From Hyphomicrobiales bacterium (GTDB lineage: Bacteria > Pseudomonadota > Alphaproteobacteria > Rhizobiales > Beijerinckiaceae), in contig JAFLCX010000002.1 of NCBI GenBank assembly GCA_017302635.1, positions 930,975 to 994,974 on the forward strand: a stretch of 64,000 bases of DNA, written 5' to 3'. The position numbers and the translations under genes are program-made. Below the pieces are notes generated by a model, which saw only the letters and a program-made list of their open reading frames with translations, was not told the origin of the DNA and did no database searches. Of the stretch, positions 18,384 through 26,503 are shown piece after piece (the stretch's first letter is position 1; each line of letters starts with the position of its first letter).

Positions 18384-19556
18384 ATGCTTGCGAACAGCCC
18401 CCGTGGCTTCAATTTCGATCTGGGCGAGATGGCGGATGCCATCCGCGAGACGGTGGGCTCTTTCGCGCAGGACAAGATCGCTCCGCTCGCCGAGAAAGTC
18501 GATCGCGAGGATTGGTTCCCCCGCCATCTCTGGCCCGAAATGGGCGCGCTTGGGCTGCATGGCATCACCGTGCCGGAGGAGGATGGCGGCACGGGGCTCG
18601 GCTATCTCGAACATGTTGTGGCGATGGAGGAAATCTCCCGCGCCTCGGCTTCGGTCGGCCTTTCCTACGGCGCGCACTCGAACCTGTGCGTGAACCAGCT
18701 TCGCCGCTGGGGTTCGAAAGAGCAGAAGGCGCGCTACCTGCCGAAACTCATTTCCGGTGAGCATCTCGGCGCGCTCGCAATGAGCGAGCCCGGTGCGGGT
18801 TCGGATGTCGTCTCGATGAAGCTCCGCGCCGACAAGAAGGGCGACAAATATATCCTCAACGGCTCGAAGATGTGGATCACCAACGGACCTTCCGCCGACA
18901 CGCTGATCGTCTACGCCAAGACCGACATCGATGCCGGGCCGCGCGGCATCACCGCCTTCATCATCGAGAAGGGTTTCAAGGGTTTTTCGATCGCGCAGAA
19001 GCTTGACAAGCTCGGCATGCGCGGCTCGGAGACCGGTGAACTGGTGTTCCAGGATTGCGAAGTGCCGGAAGAGAACCGCCTCGATCAGGAAGGCAAAGGC
19101 GTCAACATCCTGATGTCCGGCCTTGATTACGAGCGCGCGGTGCTCGCGGCAGGCCCACTCGGCATCATGCAGGCGGCGATGGATATCGTGATGCCCTACA
19201 TCCACGAGCGCAAGCAGTTCGGCAAATCCATCGGCGAGTTTCAGCTCGTGCAGGGCAAGGTCGCCGACATGTATGTGATGATGAATGCCTGCAAGGCCTA
19301 CGTCTATGCCGTGGCCAAGGCCTGCGATCGCGGCGAGACCACGCGCGAGGATGCCGCCGGCGCGATCCTGATTGCGGCCGAGAAAGCGACGCAGCTCTCG
19401 CTCGATGCGATCCAGTTGCTGGGCGGCAACGGCTATATCAACGACTATCCAACTGGGCGCCTGCTTCGCGACGCGAAACTCTACGAGATTGGTGCCGGCA
19501 CAAGTGAAATCCGGCGCATGCTGATCGGGCGGGAGCTGTTCGCGAAGGGGGGGTGA
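18384..19556 (+). CDS. ivd: isovaleryl-CoA dehydrogenase
   Basis: FAD acyl-CoA dehydrogenase of leucine catabolism that oxidises isovaleryl-CoA to 3-methylcrotonyl-CoA. Length 390 aa. [11 protein letters not shown] and WITNG are the FAD/CoA signature, and [21 protein letters not shown] plus [14 protein letters not shown] are the C-terminal family signatures. The catalytic base sits in [14 protein letters not shown] (Glu250), the helix-G position specific to isovaleryl-CoA dehydrogenases rather than to short- or medium-chain enzymes. GGGAGAG precedes the ATG. mccB and mccA, which act next, are 2.5 and 7 kb downstream. Confidence 0.93.
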   Translation: MLANSPRGFNFDLGEMADAIRETVGSFAQDKIAPLAEKVDREDWFPRHLWPEMGALGLHGITVPEEDGGTGLGYLEHVVAMEEISRASASVGLSYGAHSNLCVNQLRRWGSKEQKARYLPKLISGEHLGALAMSEPGAGSDVVSMKLRADKKGDKYILNGSKMWITNGPSADTLIVYAKTDIDAGPRGITAFIIEKGFKGFSIAQKLDKLGMRGSETGELVFQDCEVPEENRLDQEGKGVNILMSGLDYERAVLAAGPLGIMQAAMDIVMPYIHERKQFGKSIGEFQLVQGKVADMYVMMNACKAYVYAVAKACDRGETTREDAAGAILIAAEKATQLSLDAIQLLGGNGYINDYPTGRLLRDAKLYEIGAGTSEIRRMLIGRELFAKGG

Positions 19557-19560
19557 GCCG

Positions 19561-20442
19561 TCACGGCCGCCGCATCGGCTCGAAGTCCTTCGCGATCGTG
19601 TCACGCAGGCGCAAAGTTTCCTCCTGAGAGAAACCGTTTGTCGCGGTAATGACGGTAATCCTGTCGCCATCGCGTATGCAAAGGGTCGTCACGCGTGAGC
19701 TGGCGATGAAGGAGAAAATCGCCGGCCCGTCTCCACGACGCCAGACAGGTTTGAGCTTGTCATGGGCCTGAATGGCATGAGCCCGGCAGGCGTCGAGACT
19801 CGGGAAAACAGTTTGCTGCCAATTGTAGAATTCATATTGTTTGTCAGTGGTTCCACCGATGCGATCCATCGCGAAAGCGCCAAACTTTGCGGTGAATTCA
19901 GAGCTGATCCGGTTGGTTACCTCCATGTTGAAGCTCTGGTTTCCCGAAATCACATTGATAAACGACACGGAAAATCCGTTCAGTGACAGACAACGGGCGA
20001 AGACATCGACCTTTGACAGATCGGGGCGTGCGACAGTGCCGATGAAACCCACGCCCTCACGTCGGAAATTGGTGAGTTGCGAGCGGCTCAGCACATCGTT
20101 TGTGGCCTGCATACAGGTTTCGAAATCACCGGGGATCGGCACCCAATGAGACGCATTGCCGACAGAAAACGGCAAAGCTCCGACGGGCGGGGCGGGGGCC
20201 GCCATCTCTTTTGGTGAGGCCGGAGTGGGCAGTCGTTCAGGAACCTCAGGCTTTTCCGGATTGGCAACGCGAATGCCAAACAGTTCCACTTCGGCGCCGG
20301 TAAACATGCGCCAGGTCACACCGGCCAGAAACAGGACCAGCCCAAGAACCAAAACGTAGCCGGCAACCTGGGTAACGCGGAAGATATGACGGCGCAACGA
20401 GCCGTCCTTGTCATTCGCAAGCAGTTCCGAAATCACGCCCAT
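19561..20442 (-). CDS. single-pass membrane protein of unknown function
   Basis: A 293-residue protein with an N-terminal cytoplasmic segment, one transmembrane helix (residues ~26-45, VAGYVLVLGLVLFLAGVTW) and a Pro-rich linker (~62-87). A large periplasmic domain follows, with Cys in CMQ, ARCLS, DACRA and LCIRD, which may form disulfides. I do not recognise the family. Codon use looks less strongly GC-biased than that of its neighbours. It is convergent with ivd (4-base gap) and shares direction with the DUF3253 gene. Confidence 0.7.
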   Translation of the reverse strand: MGVISELLANDKDGSLRRHIFRVTQVAGYVLVLGLVLFLAGVTWRMFTGAEVELFGIRVANPEKPEVPERLPTPASPKEMAAPAPPVGALPFSVGNASHWVPIPGDFETCMQATNDVLSRSQLTNFRREGVGFIGTVARPDLSKVDVFARCLSLNGFSVSFINVISGNQSFNMEVTNRISSEFTAKFGAFAMDRIGGTTDKQYEFYNWQQTVFPSLDACRAHAIQAHDKLKPVWRRGDGPAIFSFIASSRVTTLCIRDGDRITVITATNGFSQEETLRLRDTIAKDFEPMRRP

Positions 20443-20511
20443 GCCGCGCCCGCCTCAATCAGCAGCCGTGGCAAGTCAGCCACATTCGCGCTTGTGGGTC
20501 AAATCCCGACT

Positions 20512-20772
20512 CTATTCGCTCCTCGGGCTTGCCAGCCGATAAACGCCCCTGAAATCCATAGGATCGACCGGCTTTCCCTTGCGCAGGATGGTGATGCGGC
20601 CCTCGAGCGCGAGGCGCACGGCCACGCGCCGCACGGGCTGCATCAGGGGTCCCCAGCCATCGGGGTGAGCGCCCCCAATGGCGCGTGCGACTTCGGAAGG
20701 GCAGAAGCTCTTCTCAGCGCCGCGCTCGCCCGCGAGGCGGAGCATGGTCTCTTCAATCGCGTCACCGGACAT
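20512..20772 (-). CDS. DUF3253 family protein
   Basis: An 86-residue protein of the DUF3253 family, recognisable from SFCPSEVARAIG, followed by WGPLMQPVRRVAVRLALEGRITILRKGKPVDPMDFRGVYRL. The fold suggested is a winged-helix-like domain; no biochemical role is established. MSGDAIEE at 20772 is taken as start, with GAGGAG upstream. The frame stays open to 20805. It is divergent from the rhodanese gene. Confidence 0.75.
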   Translation of the reverse strand: MSGDAIEETMLRLAGERGAEKSFCPSEVARAIGGAHPDGWGPLMQPVRRVAVRLALEGRITILRKGKPVDPMDFRGVYRLASPRSE

Positions 20773-20899
20773 CGCGCTTCTGCACTCCTCGCTCGGCACT
20801 ATCACTCTGGTTGCAAGTGGTCACATTGCCAAATTGCACGGGCGAACGCAGAGTTTGCCGCAACAAACCGGTCGATTCGCTCGCTCGGGGAGGGAGTTC

Positions 20900-21319
20900 A
20901 TGCCGCAGACCATCACAAAAGGCTACCGCGCATTGCTGGATGAAGCGAATGCGGCGGTGCGCACGCTTTCGGTTGATGAAGCCAAAGCGATGCACGATCG
21001 CCCGGATGTGGTTTTCGTCGATCTGCGCGATCCGCGCGAACTCGAGCGCGAGGGCCGGATGCCCGGCGCGTTTCATTGCCCGCGCGGCATGCTCGAATTC
21101 TGGATTGATCCGGAAAGCCCCTATGCGAAACCGGTTTTTCAGGAAGATAAGACATTTGTGTTTTTCTGTGCCGGGGGCTGGCGTTCCGCGCTCGCGGCGC
21201 AAACGGCGCAACAGATGGGCCTGAAGCCCGTCGCGCACCTGGATGGCGGGTTCGGAGCCTGGAAAAAGGCGGAAGGGCCCGTGAATTTGCCGGAGAAACC
21301 GGCTGGGGAGACCACATGA
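20900..21319 (+). CDS. rhodanese-like sulfurtransferase
   Basis: A single-domain rhodanese of 139 aa. VVFVDLRDPRELEREGRMPGAFHCPRG is the CH2A region, and the active-site loop is FCAGGWRS, with the persulfide-forming Cys. It could transfer sulfane sulfur or act as a redox/arsenate-type enzyme. GGGGAGGGAG lies just before the ATG at 20900; the open frame upstream is not used. The stop overlaps the GST start by 4 bases (ATGA), so the two are translationally coupled. Confidence 0.88.
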   Translation: MPQTITKGYRALLDEANAAVRTLSVDEAKAMHDRPDVVFVDLRDPRELEREGRMPGAFHCPRGMLEFWIDPESPYAKPVFQEDKTFVFFCAGGWRSALAAQTAQQMGLKPVAHLDGGFGAWKKAEGPVNLPEKPAGETT

Positions 21320-22026
21320 AGACGAACGCGACCGTTCCGCCGCGATTTCCGCCGAAGCTGACGCTGATCATCGGCAACAAGAACTACTCGTCGTGGTCGT
21401 TGCGCCCTTGGCTGGCCATGGCCGGGCGTGGCGTTCCGTTTGCGGAAGTGCTGGTGCCGCTCGGCCACGCCAACACCAAGCAGCAGCTGCTGCAGTATTC
21501 GCCGACGGGTCTTGTGCCGGCTCTGAAGTACGGCAACCTCGTCGTCTGGGAGTCGATGTCGATCATCGAATATGTCAACGAAAAGCATCCGGAAGCGAAA
21601 CTCTGGCCTGAGGACGAGGAGGTGCGTTCCATCGCGCGCTCGCTCGCGAATGAGGTTCACGCTGGCTATCAGGCGTTGCGGATGCATCTGCCGATGAACC
21701 TCAAGCGGCAGGCCCCGCGTCGCCTCACGGCGGCTTCGGAAGCCGAGGTGATGCGCTTCTCGAACTATGTCCGCCAGATGCGCATGGAGCATGGCGGGGG
21801 CGGGCAGTTCCTGTTCGGGGAGTTCGGCGCAGTGGATGCGATGTTCGCTCCGATCTGCACGCGGCTGCGTTCGTATGAAATCTCGGTCGACCGCACCACG
21901 CACGAATATATCGACGCGATCTACCGCATGCCGGCATTCCAGAAATGGTTCCAAGCTGCCGTGGCCGAGCCCTGGAAAATGGACGACGTCGACAATATCG
22001 ACAAGGCTCGCAGTTCAGGCCGTTGA
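21316..22026 (+). CDS. glutathione S-transferase
   Basis: A 236-residue GST with an N-terminal thioredoxin-fold domain. NKNYSSWSLRPWLAM holds the catalytic Ser/Tyr region; the cis-Pro is in GLVPAL and the glutathione-binding WESMSIIEYV follows. An all-helical C-domain completes it. Exact substrate is unknown, and zeta/theta-like subclasses are possible. It is coupled to the rhodanese gene upstream and followed 77 bases later by mccB. Confidence 0.85.
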   Translation: MKTNATVPPRFPPKLTLIIGNKNYSSWSLRPWLAMAGRGVPFAEVLVPLGHANTKQQLLQYSPTGLVPALKYGNLVVWESMSIIEYVNEKHPEAKLWPEDEEVRSIARSLANEVHAGYQALRMHLPMNLKRQAPRRLTAASEAEVMRFSNYVRQMRMEHGGGGQFLFGEFGAVDAMFAPICTRLRSYEISVDRTTHEYIDAIYRMPAFQKWFQAAVAEPWKMDDVDNIDKARSSGR

Positions 22027-22063
22027 AATCTGCCGCAGAACGGTGAATAAGGGGCGAAGAGGG

Positions 22064-22073
22064 TGGTATACCA
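22064..22073. promoter_or_regulatory. TGGTATACCA palindrome upstream of mccB
   Basis: A perfect 10-base palindrome, extended by GG/CC pairs one base out on each side (GGGTGGTATACCATCC). It lies 31 bases before the mccB start. The same 10-mer recurs before mccA at 26425. Confidence 0.5.
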
Positions 22074-22103
22074 TCCCAGCCCCTGACTCGCCGCGAGGAT
22101 TTT

Positions 22104-23711
22104 ATGGCCGTTCTGCGCTCGGAATTTGATCGTCACGCCCCGGAATCGGCTGCGAATGCTGCGGAATGGGCGCAACTTCGGTCCGAGCTTCTCGAAAGGC
22201 GCCGTATCGCCGCTTTGGGCGGCCCGGAAAAGGCTCGCGAGCGGCATGTCTCGCGCGGAAAGCTGCTCCCGCGTGACCGCGTGATGGGGCTGCTCGATCC
22301 CGGTTCTCCATTCCTTGAAATCGGCGCGCTTGCCGCCAACGGCATGTATGAGGGCGATATCCACGGTGCGGGCATGATTGCTGGCATCGGCCGCGTCGAG
22401 GGGCGCGAGGTGATGGTCGTGTGCAACGATGCCACGATCAAGGGCGGCACCTACTATCCGATGACCGTGAAAAAGCACCTGCGCGCGCAGGAGATTGCCC
22501 GCGAGAACCGGCTGCCGTGCGTCTATCTTGTCGATAGCGGTGGCGCGAACCTGCCGCACCAGACCGATGTTTTCCCCGATCGCGAGCATTTCGGGCGTAT
22601 CTTCTACAATCAGGCGACAATGTCGGGTCTTTCGATCCCGCAGATCGCGGTGGTGATGGGCTCCTGCACGGCGGGTGGCGCTTATGTGCCGGCGATGTCG
22701 GATGAAACGATCATCGTGAAAAAGCAGGGAACGATCTTTCTCGGCGGCCCTCCGCTCGTCAAAGCCGCGACGGGTGAGGTGGTTTCGGCCGAAGATCTCG
22801 GTGGCGCCGATGTGCATGCCCGCCGCTCGGGCGTGGCGGATCATTATGCTGCCGATGACCGGCATGCCCTGGCCCTCGCGCGCCGAGCCGTTGCGAACCT
22901 CAACAGCCGCAAACCCGCCGATATCGCGCTGGGTGAGCCCGAGGAGCCGGTTCTCGATATCACGGAACTCGAAGCCCTCGTGCCGACCGACCTCAAACGG
23001 CAATACGATATCCGCGAGGTGATTGGCCGCATCATCGATGGCTCGCGCTTCGATGAGTTCAAGGCGCTCTACGGCACCACGCTCATCACCGGTTTTGCCT
23101 CGATCTATGGCATTCCGGTCGGGGTCATCGCCAATAACGGCATCCTGTTCTCGGAAAGTGCGCAGAAGGGCGCGCATTTCGTGGAATTGTGCTGCCAGCG
23201 GCGCATTCCGCTGCTGTTCTTGCAGAACATCTCGGGCTTCATGGTCGGCAGCCAATACGAGGCGGGCGGCATCGCGAAAGATGGCGCGAAGCTCGTCACC
23301 GCCGTCGCCTGCGCGGCCGTGCCGAAAATCACGGTGCTGGTCGGCGGTTCGTTCGGTGCCGGCAATTACGGCATGTGCGGGCGCGCCTATTCACCCCGTT
23401 TCCTTTTCACCTGGCCGAACAGCCGCATCTCGGTGATGGGCGGCGAGCAGGCGGCGAGCGTGCTCGCGACCGTGCGGCGCGACAACCTCAACGCCGAGGG
23501 CAAGGCGTGGTCCGCCGAGGAGGAAGAGGCCTTCAAGGCCCCGATCCGCCAGAAATACGAGGATGAGGGCTCGCCCTACCACGCCACCGCGCGCCTCTGG
23601 GATGACGGCATCATCCTGCCGAGCGAAACAAGGCGGGTGCTGGGATTGGCGTTCTCCGCGTGCTTGAATGCCCCCGTGCCGGAGACACGGTTTGGCGTGT
23701 TCAGGATGTGA
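22104..23711 (+). CDS. mccB: 3-methylcrotonyl-CoA carboxylase, carboxyltransferase subunit
   Basis: Non-biotin subunit of methylcrotonyl-CoA carboxylase, the third step of leucine degradation beyond the keto acid. Length 535 aa is typical. The pattern [16 protein letters not shown], then [23 protein letters not shown], is characteristic of Mcc[16 protein letters not shown] and [21 protein letters not shown] mark the acyl-CoA region, and [10 protein letters not shown] is near the C-terminal half. GAGGATTTT precedes the ATG. Its biotin partner is 26504-28468. Confidence 0.93.
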   Translation: MAVLRSEFDRHAPESAANAAEWAQLRSELLERRRIAALGGPEKARERHVSRGKLLPRDRVMGLLDPGSPFLEIGALAANGMYEGDIHGAGMIAGIGRVEGREVMVVCNDATIKGGTYYPMTVKKHLRAQEIARENRLPCVYLVDSGGANLPHQTDVFPDREHFGRIFYNQATMSGLSIPQIAVVMGSCTAGGAYVPAMSDETIIVKKQGTIFLGGPPLVKAATGEVVSAEDLGGADVHARRSGVADHYAADDRHALALARRAVANLNSRKPADIALGEPEEPVLDITELEALVPTDLKRQYDIREVIGRIIDGSRFDEFKALYGTTLITGFASIYGIPVGVIANNGILFSESAQKGAHFVELCCQRRIPLLFLQNISGFMVGSQYEAGGIAKDGAKLVTAVACAAVPKITVLVGGSFGAGNYGMCGRAYSPRFLFTWPNSRISVMGGEQAASVLATVRRDNLNAEGKAWSAEEEEAFKAPIRQKYEDEGSPYHATARLWDDGIILPSETRRVLGLAFSACLNAPVPETRFGVFRM

Positions 23712-23713
23712 CA

Positions 23714-23953
23714 ATGCCGTTCTCGCCCGCCGAGCGTGCGGTTCTTCTGGCCGTGAAGGGCGTTGGGCCCACCGTTGTTCGGCGCCTTGAGGAATATGGG
23801 ATTTCGGACCTCAGGACGCTCTCTGGACATCAGGCCGATGCCCTCTGCGCCGAGATTTCGCAGCGTCTCGGCTCGACCTGCTGGCGCAACTCGCCTCTGG
23901 CGCGCAAGGCGCTGGAGGGGGCGATCGAAGTGGCGAGGATGACAATCGGGTAG
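23714..23953 (+). CDS. small helix-hairpin-helix protein
   Basis: A 79-residue protein whose N-terminal half (VKGVGPTVVRRLEEYGIS, then LRTLS) is a helix-hairpin-helix motif of the kind used for non-sequence-specific DNA contact. It resembles small pathogenicity-locus (Cdd1-like) proteins. It starts 2 bases after the mccB stop and is probably carried on the same transcript. Its own stop codon overlaps the toxin-antitoxin operator. Biochemical role unknown. Confidence 0.65.
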   Translation: MPFSPAERAVLLAVKGVGPTVVRRLEEYGISDLRTLSGHQADALCAEISQRLGSTCWRNSPLARKALEGAIEVARMTIG

Positions 23954-23976
23954 TGATGCACTACAATGCACCTGTC
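23950..23976. promoter_or_regulatory. candidate operator of the toxin-antitoxin pair
   Basis: GTAGTG-ATG-CACTAC is a perfect inverted repeat, and ATGCAC recurs within the same stretch. Dense short repeats upstream of ribbon-helix-helix antitoxin genes typically serve autorepression. It ends 33 bases before the antitoxin start. Confidence 0.5.
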
Positions 23977-23996
23977 CGCACCTGAGAGCACCCGAG

Positions 23997-24251
23997 ATGT
24001 CCGCATCCATCACCATCCGCCTCGATCAAGAGGACAAGCTGGAAGCTTTGGACCGCCTTGCGAGCGCGATGGACCGCTCGCGCAACTGGATCATCAACCG
24101 TGCGCTCGATCGCTACATTGCCGAGCAGGCATGGCAGGTTGAGGAAATCCAGAAGGCCATTGCCGAGGCTGATCGCGGCGAATTCGCGACGGAAGAGCAA
24201 GTTGAGGCGGCATTCGCTCGCTTTGGAGTGAAGGCGCAAGCCGCTGAATGA
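23997..24251 (+). CDS. ribbon-helix-helix antitoxin (ParD/CopG type)
   Basis: An 84-residue protein. Its N-terminus SASITIRLDQEDKLEALDRLA, then SRNWIINRALDRYI, is an RHH DNA-binding domain; the acidic C-terminal tail is the part expected to wrap and neutralise the toxin. It should dimerise and repress its own operon. The stop overlaps the toxin start by 4 bases (ATGA), the usual coupled arrangement. Confidence 0.88.
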   Translation: MSASITIRLDQEDKLEALDRLASAMDRSRNWIINRALDRYIAEQAWQVEEIQKAIAEADRGEFATEEQVEAAFARFGVKAQAAE

Positions 24252-24532
24252 AAATTGTCTGGACGTCTCGCGCCGTTGGCGAGTTGATCGCGATCGCGGA
24301 TTACATCACCATCCACAATCCGGCAGCGGCCATAGCGACGCGTGATCGGATCAAGGGAGCCGTTCAGCGGCTCTCGGATTTTGCGCAGTCCGGCCGTCCG
24401 GGCCGGGTGGCAGAAACGCGCGAACTGATTGTTCCCGGCACACGCTTCGTCGTGGTCTATCGCGTGAGAGGCGAGCACGTTCAGATCCTCGCGATCTTTC
24501 ATGCGGCGCGCGACTGGCCGGAGGGCTTCTAA
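24248..24532 (+). CDS. RelE/ParE-superfamily toxin
   Basis: A 94-residue ParE-like protein: WTSRAVGELIAIADYI, then GRPGRVAETRELIVPGTRFVVVYRV, then VQILAIFHAARDWP, the typical core. ParE members poison DNA gyrase whereas RelE members cleave mRNA. Here the sequence looks closer to ParE, but the target is not proved. It is translationally coupled to the antitoxin. Confidence 0.88.
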   Translation: MKIVWTSRAVGELIAIADYITIHNPAAAIATRDRIKGAVQRLSDFAQSGRPGRVAETRELIVPGTRFVVVYRVRGEHVQILAIFHAARDWPEGF

Positions 24533-24595
24533 CCCATTCCCCTCCGCCGCTATCCGCCCTAAACCCTTGCCAAGAACAACAAGCGGAGAAGCATC

Positions 24596-25348
24596 ATGAG
24601 CGGGCAGGGCGCGGGCAAGACCATTCTCATCACCGGTGCTGGCTCAGGGATCGGCCGTGCCGTGGCGGAGCTGTTTCTCGCCGAGGGCTGGCGCGTGGGT
24701 CTTGTGGGCCGCAAGCGCGAAACGCTCGAGGAAACCGCCGCGGGCGCTTCCCATGCGCTCGTTCTCCCCGCTGATGTGACCGACCATCAGCAGGTCGATG
24801 CGGCGTTTGATGCGCTGGTCGCGCAATGGGGGCGGCTCGATGTGGTGTTCAACAATGCCGGTGTCGGCACGCCGCTCGTCGATTGGGATGAGATGCCCAT
24901 CGAGGCGTGGAAGGCGGTGGTCGATACCAACCTTTCCGGCGTTTATTACGGCATGCGCGCGGCGTTCCGCATCATGAAGCGGCAGAACCCGAAGGGCGGG
25001 CGGATCATCAACAACGGCTCGATTTCGGCTTACACGCCGCGCCCGCTTTCAGCGCCCTATACCGCGACGAAGCACGCCGTGCTGGGCCTGACGAAAACCG
25101 GTGCGCTCGATGGCCGCAAGCACGATATCGCGGTCGGGCAGATCGATGTCGGCAACGCGCTGACCGAGATCGCGCGGCGCATCTCGCTGGGCGTGATGCA
25201 GCCCGATGGCTCGATCGCGCCCGAGCCGACGATCGACCCCGCGCATGTCGCGAAGGCGGTTCTGCACATGGCGAACCTGCCGCCGGAAGTGAATGTTCTC
25301 ACCATGAATGTGATGGCGACCAAGATGCCGTTTGTCGGGCGCGGGTAA
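24596..25348 (+). CDS. short-chain dehydrogenase/reductase
   Basis: A 250-residue classical SDR. The cofactor motif TGAGSGIG (residues ~14-21), NNAG near 90, the catalytic Ser of NNGSISAYTPRP and the YTATK dyad (Tyr, Lys) are intact. Position VGRKRE after the second strand suggests NADP(H) preference. The substrate is unknown. Its location between mccB and mccA is compatible with, but does not prove, a role in branched-chain metabolism. GGAG lies upstream of the ATG. Confidence 0.88.
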   Translation: MSGQGAGKTILITGAGSGIGRAVAELFLAEGWRVGLVGRKRETLEETAAGASHALVLPADVTDHQQVDAAFDALVAQWGRLDVVFNNAGVGTPLVDWDEMPIEAWKAVVDTNLSGVYYGMRAAFRIMKRQNPKGGRIINNGSISAYTPRPLSAPYTATKHAVLGLTKTGALDGRKHDIAVGQIDVGNALTEIARRISLGVMQPDGSIAPEPTIDPAHVAKAVLHMANLPPEVNVLTMNVMATKMPFVGRG

Positions 25349-25466
25349 GCTCAGCGAAATTCACCGTCGCTCGCCGGATTTTCCGCTCGAAACGCCGGTC
25401 CGCGTGGGCTATGCGGGTGGGGTTGATCCCATTTTCAAGTCCAGTCTGCCTTTTGAGGAGTTTCCG

Positions 25467-25817
25467 ATGGCCAATATCACCCGTATCGAAGCCGGTCCGC
25501 GTATGTCGAAAGCCGTTGTGCATGGCGATACGGTCTATCTCGCGGGCATCGTCGCCGATGACAACACGCAGGATGTCACTGGCCAGACGAAGCAGGTTCT
25601 CGCCGAGATCGACCGCCTGCTGGCGCTTGCCGGTACGGATAAGTCGAAGCTGCTGCGCGCGAATATCTGGATCACCGACATGGCGCAGTTCGGCGCGATG
25701 AACGCGGTGTGGGATGCCTGGGTCAGCCCCGGCAACACGCCGGCCCGTGCCACGGTGCAGGCGGCCCTCGCCACCCCGGCCTACAAGGTCGAGATCATGG
25801 TTGTCGCGGCCAAATAA
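25467..25817 (+). CDS. RidA/YjgF family protein
   Basis: A 116-residue protein of the RidA (YjgF/YER057c) family, which hydrolyses reactive 2-aminoacrylate/enamine intermediates or similar imines. DTVYLAGIVADD and ANIWITDMAQFGAMNAVWDAW are typical, as is the C-terminal TPARATVQAALATPAYKVEI with the substrate-contacting Arg. GAGGAG seven bases before ATG 25467 decides the start, 45 codons inside a longer open frame. A second RidA homologue is at 41337. Confidence 0.88.
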   Translation: MANITRIEAGPRMSKAVVHGDTVYLAGIVADDNTQDVTGQTKQVLAEIDRLLALAGTDKSKLLRANIWITDMAQFGAMNAVWDAWVSPGNTPARATVQAALATPAYKVEIMVVAAK

Positions 25818-25839
25818 GCCGGGTGACGGAGTAACGCGG

Positions 25840-26466
25840 ATGACGAGCGCGGCGACCGGTTTCGACCCCGAACGCCGCGCCTATTCCCGTGCGGTGATGA
25901 TCATCATGGCAGCGATCCTGTTGATCGCCATCCCGCAAATTCTCTATGCCTTGTCCATCGGCAACCGATTCCTGATGAAGGACGGGTTCGATTGGTCTTA
26001 CGATGTCGTGCTCTGGGGGCTGGCGCTCGCCTGCCTCGGGCGCGGCATGAGGGCCGAGAACTTCGCCGCACTGGCCGTGGCGGCCGTGATGTTCGTCGCC
26101 GGTTGCCACACGGCCTATGACCTCTGGGACAAGATCGCGACAGGCCGCCGCCCGGAATTCTGGGTTGCGGGCTGGTCGAGTTTCACCATGGTTTTCATCG
26201 CGTTGTTGCTGCTCGCGACCATGTTGCGCTTCCGGAAATCCGGTAACGTGCTGATCGCGGCGACATGGCTTTCAAGCCGCAATTCCATCATCATCACCTT
26301 GTGTTTTGCCGCGATGAGCCTCTTCGCCCGCACGCGCTCGACACAGGGGTTCGAGATCGCGCTGGATTGTCTGGCGATCTTTCTTTCGTTTCAGGCGGTT
26401 TATGCCATCTTGACGAAATTGCGTTGGTATACCACACCGGACATCGCCGACGAGAGCCGCGGGTAA
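25840..26466 (+). CDS. CDF-like integral membrane protein (no C-terminal domain)
   Basis: A 208-residue membrane protein with about six hydrophobic helices. NVLIAATWLSSRNSIIITLCF resembles the TM5 region of cation diffusion facilitators, but the usual His/Asp metal ligands are not clearly preserved and the cytoplasmic C-terminal domain is absent. So it may be a degenerate or divergent family member rather than a metal exporter. The start at 25840 is inferred; a ribosome site is weak. The 3' end of this gene contains the TGGTATACCA palindrome that lies before mccA. Confidence 0.55.
   Translation: MTSAATGFDPERRAYSRAVMIIMAAILLIAIPQILYALSIGNRFLMKDGFDWSYDVVLWGLALACLGRGMRAENFAALAVAAVMFVAGCHTAYDLWDKIATGRRPEFWVAGWSSFTMVFIALLLLATMLRFRKSGNVLIAATWLSSRNSIIITLCFAAMSLFARTRSTQGFEIALDCLAIFLSFQAVYAILTKLRWYTTPDIADESRG
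26425..26434. promoter_or_regulatory. TGGTATACCA palindrome upstream of mccA
   Basis: A second exact copy of the 10-base palindrome seen before mccB. It lies 70 bases before the mccA start, within the last codons of the preceding membrane-protein gene. Confidence 0.45.
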
Positions 26467-26503
26467 GGCCCGCGCAACAGGCCGGGCGGCGAGGAGAATT
26501 GCC

